Origin: CAZCDM01 sp964497475
GTDB lineage: Bacteria > Planctomycetota > Phycisphaerae > SM23-33
Assembly: GCA_964497475.1 (NCBI GenBank)
Contig: CAZCDM010000131.1
Coordinates: forward strand, 1 to 6,538
Reading direction: 5' to 3'
Length of the DNA stretch: 6,538 nt
The notes beneath the pieces are model-generated. The model had not been told where the DNA came from. It was given only the letters and a program-made list of their open reading frames with translations, and searched no databases. Every line of letters begins with the position of its first letter. Within the stretch, counting starts at the first letter, position 1. This document shows, one piece after another, positions 1 through 6,538 of this stretch. The translations under genes were made by a program, and so were the position numbers.

Positions 1-2
1 TT

Positions 3-1385
3 TTTTGCTCTTTGCCAGAAAGCGAAAATCCTACGCGATATCCGAATTTGAATTGTTCAAAGTACCCCCAAGGGTATCTCCGTGACGAGACAGTCACCTT
101 CGCCGAAGCCCTCGCCCCGGCGGGGTACCAGAGGCTCTACAGCGGCAAGTGGCATTGCGGGGGACATTACCTCCCGCATGAGTCGGAAAAATGGGCTCCC
201 GGCTCGTCGGGCTATCCGTACCCGCTGAGCCGCGGCTTTGAGAAATTCTTCGGCACGGTCTCCGGAGCGGGCAGCTTCTTCCGGCCCCATACGCTCATGG
301 AGCAGGACCAGTTCGTCACCGACGAGGAGTACTTCAGCGATTTCTACTATACCGACGCCATCAGCGACCACGCCTGCGAGATGATCCGCCAAGCCGATGC
401 CGACCGCCCCCTGCTGCTGCACACCTGCTATACCGCACCGCACTGGCCCCTGCACGCGCTGGAAGAGGACATCGCCAAATACGAGGCTGCATACGGGGTC
501 GGCTGGGATGAGCTGCGAGGCCGGCGCCTCGAAGAGATGAAATCGCTCGGCCTGCTGCCGGAGAAATGGCAACTCTCGCCGCGCGACAGCGCGCCGCCCT
601 GGGACGAACTCGACGCCCGTCGCCGAGAGTGGGACGCGATGCGAATGGCTGTCTACGCCGCCCAGATCGACCGCATGGACCAGGGTATTGGGCAGATCAT
701 CGCCGCCCTGAAGGAAACCGGCCGATGGGAGAACACGCTGGTGATCTTCCTGGCTGACAATGGCGGGTGTGCGGAGTTCCTCGCCGAGGACGGCTTCATC
801 CAGCACTACGACCAGGTGCCCCCCGGCTGCGGGCCGATGCAGGTGGGCAACCGCCCGGAGCTTCGCCCGGGCCCGGCCGATACCTTCATGAGCTACGACA
901 CGCCCTGGGCCAACGCTTCCAACACGCCCTTCCGCCTGTACAAGCACTGGGTACACGAGGGGGGCATTTCCACCCCGGCGATCTGCCACTGGCCTGGCGA
1001 AATCCCCGCCGGTACGATTCGCCACCAGCCCTGCCATATCGTGGACCTCATGGCCACGTTCCTGGACGTCGGCCAGGCCCAGTACCCCACCCAAAAGGCC
1101 AGCCGAGCCACGCCCGATCTGGATGGCGTAACGCTCGCGCCGCTGCTGCGAGGGCAGGAGAGCTGGCAGCGAGGCCGACCGATTTTCTTCGAGCACGAGG
1201 GCAACCGGGCGATCCGCGACGGGCAGTGGAAGCTCGTCAGCCGCACCGTTGAAAACCGCACCGAGCTGTGCGACCTGGCCCCGCGCGACCCGGGCCGCGC
1301 CACGCGCATGGCCCGCGACTACGACGCCTGGGCCACCCGGGCCGACGTGCTGCCCTGGAACCAAGGCCCCCAACCCAGAGGATAA
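3..1385 (+). CDS. Type I sulfatase (arylsulfatase-like), 5'-truncated by the window edge
   Basis: Hydrolyses sulfate esters, probably on a glycan or small aryl/sugar sulfate; the substrate cannot be read from sequence. About 460 residues are visible, numbered from the codon at 3. Family landmarks in order: AEALAPAGY and GKWHCG (144-161; usual form GKWHLG), RGFEKFFG, the APHWPLHA strand, the helix RMDQGIGQI, the metal-site block ADNGG (753-767), the NTPFRLYKHW...HEGGISTPAICHWPG block with its active-site Lys and His region, DLDGVTLAPLL, then FEHEGNRAIRDGQWKLVS near the end. EGNRAIRDG-type C-termini are typical of one large arylsulfatase group common in Planctomycetota. The N-terminal part, including the first metal-binding aspartates and the C/S-x-P-x-R formylglycine motif, is not convincingly present, so catalytic competence cannot be judged. 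The first ~60 bases are AT-rich and match the family poorly. A TTG at 12 is not a believable start. The stop lies 8 nt before ruvB. Confidence 0.93.
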   Translation, partial: FCSLPESENPTRYPNLNCSKYPQGYLRDETVTFAEALAPAGYQRLYSGKWHCGGHYLPHESEKWAPGSSGYPYPLSRGFEKFFGTVSGAGSFFRPHTLMEQDQFVTDEEYFSDFYYTDAISDHACEMIRQADADRPLLLHTCYTAPHWPLHALEEDIAKYEAAYGVGWDELRGRRLEEMKSLGLLPEKWQLSPRDSAPPWDELDARRREWDAMRMAVYAAQIDRMDQGIGQIIAALKETGRWENTLVIFLADNGGCAEFLAEDGFIQHYDQVPPGCGPMQVGNRPELRPGPADTFMSYDTPWANASNTPFRLYKHWVHEGGISTPAICHWPGEIPAGTIRHQPCHIVDLMATFLDVGQAQYPTQKASRATPDLDGVTLAPLLRGQESWQRGRPIFFEHEGNRAIRDGQWKLVSRTVENRTELCDLAPRDPGRATRMARDYDAWATRADVLPWNQGPQPRG

Positions 1386-1393
1386 CCCGCCCC

Positions 1394-2464
<1,071 letters not shown>

Positions 2465-2467
2465 CCA

Positions 2468-2491
2468 CGGGACGGCTCAGCCCGCTTTTTT
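2468..2491 (+). terminator. Weak possible Rho-independent terminator after ruvB
   Basis: Just after the ruvB stop, CGGG (2468-2471) can pair with CCCG (2481-2484) around a 9-nt loop, followed almost immediately by six T residues (2486-2491). The T-run is conspicuous in GC-rich DNA, but a 4-bp stem is short, so this is a tentative call. Its position between ruvB and a likely promoter is what one expects of a unit boundary. Confidence 0.35.
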
Positions 2492-2502
2492 CTCAACAAT
2501 TC

Positions 2503-2531
2503 TGGACCCACACGACAGCTTTGTGTATGAT
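2503..2531 (+). promoter_or_regulatory. Candidate sigma70-type promoter for the ABC transporter genes
   Basis: A -10-like TATGAT (2526-2531, five of six consensus bases) lies 17 nt downstream of a -35-like TGGACC (2503-2508, four of six). The predicted start of transcription near 2538 leaves a ~40-nt leader before the ATG at 2580. The element sits in the only sizeable AT-rich gap between complete genes here, which supports it. The match is by eye only, and planctomycete promoters often deviate from the consensus. No operator or riboswitch was recognised in the leader. Confidence 0.45.
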
Positions 2532-2567
2532 ACCGCGCTTACTCGTGCTGCCTTGATCTGCCATGCG

Positions 2568-2573
2568 AAAGGA
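2568..2573 (+). promoter_or_regulatory. Ribosome binding site fixing the start at 2580
   Basis: AAAGGA lies 6 nt before the ATG at 2580, and the codons after that ATG encode a clear signal peptide. This decides the start: the reading frame is open much further upstream through ruvB, but that upstream stretch has no protein-like features. The site overlaps a perfect 10-bp palindrome at 2569-2578. Confidence 0.7.
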
Positions 2574-2579
2574 TCCTTC

Positions 2580-5423
2580 ATGTCGCTGATGTCATCCAAG
2601 CCCAACGGCCTGTTCCTTGCCCTGCTTTGCAGCCTGTTCGTCGCTGGCTCGCTCGCCGGTCTCGCATCGGCCCAGCCCGCTGCCCCCGAGCCGGACAAGG
2701 TCGTCAAATTCACCTCAGGCATCCTGCCCAACCCCATCACGCAGGATGCCAGCGCCAAGGCCGAACGCGCCGTGGTCCGCGCCTTCCTCAAAACGCACCC
2801 CAACTACCAGATCAAGCCGTTCACCATGCCCACCATCCAGGGCTCGGCGATGGACACCGGCGTGCTGATGGGTATCGCGGCGGGCAACCCGCCCCATGCA
2901 ATTTACGTCAACTTCCGCCAGTCGGCGACCTATATCAATCACGGCTTCCTCGAACCGCTGGAAATACTCCTGGCCCGCGTCAAGAGCGACAACCCCCGCT
3001 GCCGGCAGACCGACGAGAACGACAACTGGCTGGCCGACCCGACCGAGGAGGAAATCGCCCGCTGGCGCGATGCGATTCTCGCCCGCGTCCCCAAGCCAGC
3101 CTGGAAGGTGATCTACCGCGATGCCGACGTCCAGAAGCAGGGCATTCCAGAGGGCAAGCATATCTGGGCCCTGCCGTATCGCATTCTGATCCGTGCGCTG
3201 TTTTACCGCAAGGACGTCTTCAAGCGGGCCGGCCTCGACCCGGAACGTGCCCCCGAAGACTGGAACGAGCTGACCGAGTACTGCCGAAAGATCCGCACCC
3301 TGCCGGACACCTACGGCTTGTTGATCCACGCCGGGGACGTCATCAGCTGGGGGGCGTTCAGCTTCATGGTATCCAAAGACGTCGAGTACATGCAGAAAAA
3401 CGCCGACGGCCAGTGGGCAGCGGCCTTCAACACCATGGGCGCAGCCGAGGCGATTTACTACATCCTCCAGCTGGCCAAAGAGCCCTTCACCATCGACGAC
3501 AAACAATACGTCGGCTGTGCCTTCCTGCCCTTGACCAAACCGGAAATCGGCATGAAATGGGATAATGGACAGATCGGCATGCAGTTTTCCTATCTGTCCC
3601 GCGATCTGCTCTCACAGATCAACCCCGAGCTGATGGGCATTGCCCCAGTCCCCAAAGCCCCGGACGGCACGCCGAGTGCCGAACTCAACGCCGCCATGGC
3701 CGGCGTGTTCCGCCAGACTACGCCCGCGCAAAAACTCGCCGTCATGGAGTACCTCTGGTTCATCACCGGCGACGAAGCACAGCGTATCCGCACCGATATC
3801 TACGTCAAGAACGGCCTGGGCCAGTTCGTCAACCCCGACCTGCTGGAGAAGTTCGGCTACGACGATATCCTCCGCAAAGTCCCGCCGGGCTGGCGGAAGA
3901 CATTCATGACCGCCCTGGCGCATGGCGTGCCCGAGCCGTACGGCAAGAACACGCAGTTCATCTACACCAAGGTCTCCGAGCCGATCAACTGGGCTCTGCG
4001 TCACCCCGAGCTGCTGGAATACCCGCGGGAGGAGGCCCTCTCACGCATCAAGGCCCAGCTCGAAGCCCAGGCCGACCGCGTCGACAAGTACGTCCTGGGA
4101 CAGCTGCCCGAAGAGGAATGGCGCACCCGCCGGACGGTGGGCCTGGTGATGATCATCGTGATCGCAGCGGTGTTTATCTTCGCGATCTGGCATGTCTTGC
4201 GTGCCTTCACCAAGGCCGACCGCGCCATCCGAAAGCAAAGCTCCTGGTGGAAATTCCGCAAAGCGTACCTGCTGATGGCCCCGGCCTTTCTGGTGGTGCT
4301 GTTCTGGCAGTACGTGCCCCTGGTCATGGGGGCACCGCTGGCCCTGTTCGATTACGAGTTGGTGATCGAGAGTTCGTGGGTCGGCATTGACAACTTCGCG
4401 ACAATTTTCTTCGACGAGCAGTTCTGGGCCTCGCTCGGCCGGACCTTCTACTGGGTGCTGCTGACGGTGGGGCTGGGGTTCTGGCCTCCGATCATGGTCG
4501 CCATCCTGCTGGACGAAGTACCCACCGGCACGCTGAAATATTTTTTCCGCACGGTCTTCTACCTGCCCACTGTCGTCAGCGGCGTGATCATGATCTTCCT
4601 GTGGCGGCAGCTCTACGAGGGCTCGGATAACGGGGCGTTCAACCAGCTCCTCGCCGCCTTCAACAGCCTCGGGCCCGTCGGCGCGACCATCGTCAAGCTG
4701 CTGGCCCTGGCGGTCTGGCTGGGGCTGATCGCCACGCTGGTCGCGATCATCTTCTGGTTGACCGAGCTGACCATCTGGGTCCGCCTGGCCGTGGGCTTGT
4801 TCGTGCTGGGGCTCATCGCTGTAACGCTCTGGCCGCTCTACAGCGCCTTCGTCGGCCCCGGGCAGATGGTCATCGAAGCCAAAGGCCTCGACCCCGCAGC
4901 TGTGACCGGCTGGAGTGGCGTGAAAAACACCCTGGCTTCGCTGTTCGGACAATTCCAGTTCAAGCCCATCGACTGGCTGAACAAACCCTCCCTGGCGATG
5001 CTCTGCTGCGTCCTGCCCCGCGTCTGGGCCATGGCCGGGCCGGGCTGCATCATCTACCTTGCCGCGATGAAAACCGTACCCGAGGAGCTTATCGAAGCGG
5101 CTTCGATCGACGGAGCCGGCATACTCCAGAAAATGTGCTACATCACCCTGCCCCGCGTTAAGTTCCTCGTGATGATCCAGCTGGTGGGCTTCATTGTGGG
5201 ATCCTTCCGGGGTGGCGTGAACTACATCCTGGCCATGACTGGCGGCGGCCCGGGCAATGCCACCACCATCCTGAGTATGGATATTTTCGAGCGTACATTC
5301 ATGGAGCTGCACTACGGCATCGGGGCCGCGATGGCCTGGATGCTCGGTGCCCTGGTGATTCTGCTTACCGCCTACCAGCTCCGTCGCCTCAGCCGGGCCG
5401 AGTTCACCCGCACACAGGTCTAA
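2580..5423 (+). CDS. Fused solute-binding protein and MalF-like ABC sugar permease
   Basis: A 947-residue protein joining two normally separate subunits of a carbohydrate ABC importer. Residues 1-31 form a signal peptide (hydrophobic core 11-28, likely cleavage after ASA; no lipobox). Residues ~40-515 are a family-1 extracellular solute-binding protein, with recognisable blocks WALPYRILIRALFYRKDVF (196-214), DWNELTEYCRKI (227-238), KWDNGQIGMQFSY (326-338) and the C-terminal lobe helix at ~383-410. An extra helix (~519-540) and a basic cytoplasmic linker (541-560) lead into a MalF/UgpA-type permease with core helices near 562-585, 618-644, 658-676, 804-829, 861-880 and 913-933. The ATPase-contacting EAA loop is perfect: EAASIDGAG then ITLP (839-858). 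MTGGGPGNATT follows at 886-896. A ~95-residue segment with two extra helices (~702-726 and 731-752) interrupts the permease. Charge distribution fits a periplasmic binding domain and a cytoplasmic C-terminus. The cargo is probably a sugar or oligosaccharide, identity unknown. It is followed 30 nt later by the second permease. Confidence 0.93.
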   Translation: MSLMSSKPNGLFLALLCSLFVAGSLAGLASAQPAAPEPDKVVKFTSGILPNPITQDASAKAERAVVRAFLKTHPNYQIKPFTMPTIQGSAMDTGVLMGIAAGNPPHAIYVNFRQSATYINHGFLEPLEILLARVKSDNPRCRQTDENDNWLADPTEEEIARWRDAILARVPKPAWKVIYRDADVQKQGIPEGKHIWALPYRILIRALFYRKDVFKRAGLDPERAPEDWNELTEYCRKIRTLPDTYGLLIHAGDVISWGAFSFMVSKDVEYMQKNADGQWAAAFNTMGAAEAIYYILQLAKEPFTIDDKQYVGCAFLPLTKPEIGMKWDNGQIGMQFSYLSRDLLSQINPELMGIAPVPKAPDGTPSAELNAAMAGVFRQTTPAQKLAVMEYLWFITGDEAQRIRTDIYVKNGLGQFVNPDLLEKFGYDDILRKVPPGWRKTFMTALAHGVPEPYGKNTQFIYTKVSEPINWALRHPELLEYPREEALSRIKAQLEAQADRVDKYVLGQLPEEEWRTRRTVGLVMIIVIAAVFIFAIWHVLRAFTKADRAIRKQSSWWKFRKAYLLMAPAFLVVLFWQYVPLVMGAPLALFDYELVIESSWVGIDNFATIFFDEQFWASLGRTFYWVLLTVGLGFWPPIMVAILLDEVPTGTLKYFFRTVFYLPTVVSGVIMIFLWRQLYEGSDNGAFNQLLAAFNSLGPVGATIVKLLALAVWLGLIATLVAIIFWLTELTIWVRLAVGLFVLGLIAVTLWPLYSAFVGPGQMVIEAKGLDPAAVTGWSGVKNTLASLFGQFQFKPIDWLNKPSLAMLCCVLPRVWAMAGPGCIIYLAAMKTVPEELIEAASIDGAGILQKMCYITLPRVKFLVMIQLVGFIVGSFRGGVNYILAMTGGGPGNATTILSMDIFERTFMELHYGIGAAMAWMLGALVILLTAYQLRRLSRAEFTRTQV
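4671..4967 (+). other. Extra transmembrane-hairpin insertion inside the MalF-like permease domain
   Basis: Residues ~698-796 of the fusion protein. In ordinary MalF/UgpA-type permeases, the loop after the FYLPTVVS...W helix runs within a few residues into an IDWLN-type motif. Here FNSLG (694-698) and PIDWLN (796-801) are separated by roughly 97 residues. The insert holds two strongly hydrophobic segments (~702-726, 731-752), then a non-membrane stretch (753-795). Two added helices preserve topology, so the downstream EAA loop stays cytoplasmic. Boundaries are by eye. Confidence 0.75.
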
Positions 5424-5440
5424 CCCATCTTTCCCCCACC

Positions 5441-5447
5441 AAGGTGA
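5441..5447 (+). promoter_or_regulatory. Ribosome binding site fixing the start at 5454
   Basis: AAGGTGA lies 6 nt before the ATG at 5454, inside the 30-nt gap after the fusion gene's stop. It supports the chosen start of the right-hand gene and translation from the same message as the fusion gene. Confidence 0.65.
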
Positions 5448-5453
5448 AACCCC

Positions 5454-6538
5454 ATGTCCGTCTTGACCAAAGTTGAAACCAAGAGCACCAAAGGCATCAT
5501 TTTTCTCACGATCGTGACGATCGCCCTGATCCTCGGCGGCTTGACCATGATCTATCCCTTCCTGCTGATGATCACCGGCGCGCTGCACAGCGAGATGGAC
5601 GCATCGGAGATGGATGCCATCCCCGCCTACCTGGTCGATGATACCGTCCTGAATCGCAAGTTCCTCGAAATGAAGTACAATTACCGCACGACCGAGATGA
5701 ATGCCATGCGCGGCTACCAGGATTACGACTTCCGCCAGGCGACCATTCCCGAGACGGTCCATCCCAAACGGATCGAAGACCTCCGCGCCTTCGCCGCCGA
5801 GGTGGACATCCCCAATCACTGGTGGGTGCTGGGCGGTTTAGAGCGGTATAAGCTGATCGCCTCGAAGAACCTCGACCTCTTCGTCGATATGGTCCGCAAG
5901 CGATACGATGACAATCTCGTTGCCCTCTCGGAAGACCTCGGCTCGCCTCTGAGGCGCTGGCGAGGCATCAGCGTCACGCCACCGGACTGGACCTCGCGTC
6001 AGTTCACATACGAAAATACTCTCTTCAACCAGACCTACGAGGACCTGCTGCACCAGCGTCCCCTGGCCGAGCGGGCCTTCGTCTCGCTGACGGGCGAATT
6101 TATCGACTCGATCATCTCGCCCAAGTACGGCAAGTCAGACGTGGCCGCCTACAACGCCGCCCACGCAAGGCCCATCAAGTCCATGCGGGCATTCTCTCTG
6201 CCGGCCCAGGCACCCGGCCAGGACCAGCCCACCCTGCGAAAGGAATGGGCCGACTTCGTCCTGAACGTGCTCAATTCCTCCTTCATCCGAACGACCGAAC
6301 CGGCCTCGACGTACCAGCAATTTCTGCGCACCCGCTTCGGCACGATCGAAAAACTCAATGACCGCTGGAGTACCGACCACGCCAGCTTCGAAGCCATCGA
6401 CCTGCCCGGCCAGAAGCAGTGGATCCCCACCGCCCAGCGGAACGCCTACGTCGCCTACATCCAGACCCTGCCCCTCGAGTCGATCTACCTCGTCGGGCCG
6501 GAGTACACCTGGCAGGAATGGCTCAAAACCCGCTACGG
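5454..6538 (+). CDS. MalG-like ABC permease with a large repeat-containing ectodomain (3' end outside window)
   Basis: Open for 361 complete codons to the right edge with no stop. Residues 1-13 are basic (cytoplasmic N-terminus). Residues ~14-43 form one transmembrane helix ending IYPFLLMITGAL, which resembles the first helix of MalG-family permeases. In such proteins a short loop leads to the second helix. Here residues 44-361 contain no further hydrophobic helix and should lie outside the cytoplasmic membrane. From residue 70 they form four degenerate repeats plus the start of a fifth (listed separately). MalG identity rests on this helix and on position 30 nt downstream of a MalF-like permease; the conserved core helices and EAA loop, if present, lie beyond the window. 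Alternatively it is a single-pass accessory protein of the transporter with an unknown ectodomain. The ectodomain is rich in aromatic and charged residues, with no cysteines seen. It is probably co-expressed with the fusion gene and partners it in one importer. Confidence 0.75.
   Translation, partial: MSVLTKVETKSTKGIIFLTIVTIALILGGLTMIYPFLLMITGALHSEMDASEMDAIPAYLVDDTVLNRKFLEMKYNYRTTEMNAMRGYQDYDFRQATIPETVHPKRIEDLRAFAAEVDIPNHWWVLGGLERYKLIASKNLDLFVDMVRKRYDDNLVALSEDLGSPLRRWRGISVTPPDWTSRQFTYENTLFNQTYEDLLHQRPLAERAFVSLTGEFIDSIISPKYGKSDVAAYNAAHARPIKSMRAFSLPAQAPGQDQPTLRKEWADFVLNVLNSSFIRTTEPASTYQQFLRTRFGTIEKLNDRWSTDHASFEAIDLPGQKQWIPTAQRNAYVAYIQTLPLESIYLVGPEYTWQEWLKTRY
5661..6538 (+). repeat. Tandem degenerate ~66-74-residue protein repeats in the MalG-like ectodomain
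   Basis: Units begin at residues 70, 143, 216 and 290, with a fifth entering at 356 (bases 5661, 5880, 6099, 6321, 6519). Each opens with an aromatic-led helix ending in Y or F (Y75, Y151, Y225, F295, Y361). Six to eight residues later comes a hydrophobic residue plus Asn/Ser (M82-N83, L158-S159, Y233-N234, L301-N302). Then a large hydrophobic residue (F93, W169, M244, F312) and a closing hydrophobic-x-hydrophobic-Pro element (ATIP 96-99, ISVTP 172-176, FSLP 247-250, IDLP 315-318). The distance from the aromatic to the proline is 23-25 residues in all four units. DNA similarity between units is not obvious, so the duplication is old. The clearest unit is the fourth, FLRTRFGTIEKLNDRW (290-305). 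Confidence 0.65.

Noticed and set aside
1268..1393. Upstream ATG extending RuvB by 42 residues
   Set aside because: The extension lies inside the sulfatase gene, is an R/P/G-rich low-complexity shadow, and canonical RuvB homology starts just after 1394.
2569..2578. Perfect palindrome AAGGATCCTT as a repressor operator
   Set aside because: A single 10-bp palindrome overlapping a ribosome site can arise by chance; no second copy or larger dyad supports an operator, so it is not listed as a feature.
2610..2640. Cysteine at residue 17 of the fusion protein as a lipoprotein attachment site
   Set aside because: The preceding residues do not form a lipobox and the cysteine sits within the hydrophobic core; an A-x-A type cleavage site after residue 31 fits better.
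4041..5819. 592-codon minus-strand open frame opposite the permease genes
   Set aside because: It spans two real genes and the gap between them, and its translation is an H/D/Q/G-rich shadow without membrane or domain character.
5988..6060. TYENTLFNQTYEDLL (residues 185-199) as the usual ENYxxLF lead-in to MalG helix 2
   Set aside because: No hydrophobic helix follows; the segment falls inside repeat unit 2 and more repeat sequence comes after it.

Overview
The window is a gene-dense, GC-rich stretch (about 60-65% G+C from position 60 onward) of bacterial chromosome in which every gene reads on the plus strand. A type I sulfatase, a divergent RuvB and oversized, fused sugar-transporter proteins together suggest a heterotrophic, polysaccharide-degrading bacterium of the Planctomycetota or a PVC relative (a Phycisphaerae-like lineage is my best guess). 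No rRNA or other strong phylogenetic marker confirms this, so the lineage is an inference.

Layout: (1) 3-1385, the C-terminal ~460 residues of an arylsulfatase-type sulfatase. Its start lies beyond the left edge, and its first ~60 bases are anomalously AT-rich. (2) 1394-2464, a complete ruvB (Holliday-junction branch-migration motor), 8 nt after the sulfatase stop. (3) 2465-2579, a 115-nt gap with a weak terminator-like T-run and a plausible sigma70-type promoter, so a new transcription unit probably begins here. (4) 2580-5423, a 947-residue natural fusion of a secreted family-1 solute-binding protein to a MalF/UgpA-type ABC permease, with an unusual extra transmembrane hairpin. (5) 5454-6538, the first 361 residues of the second permease (MalG-like, open at the right edge). 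Its first transmembrane helix is followed by more than 310 residues of extracytoplasmic sequence built largely from tandem degenerate repeats of about 66-74 residues.

How they fit together: genes 4 and 5 look like the two membrane subunits of one carbohydrate importer, with the binding protein tethered to one permease and a repeat-built ectodomain attached to the other. No ATPase gene is in the window. The sulfatase could remove sulfate from a glycan whose sugars this importer takes up, but ruvB separates them and that link is only contextual. The most unusual element is the importer architecture: fused binding protein, extra helix pair in the MalF-like half, and a GH42-motif-like repeat array in the MalG-like half. 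No RNA genes, CRISPR arrays, insertion sequences or attachment sites were seen.
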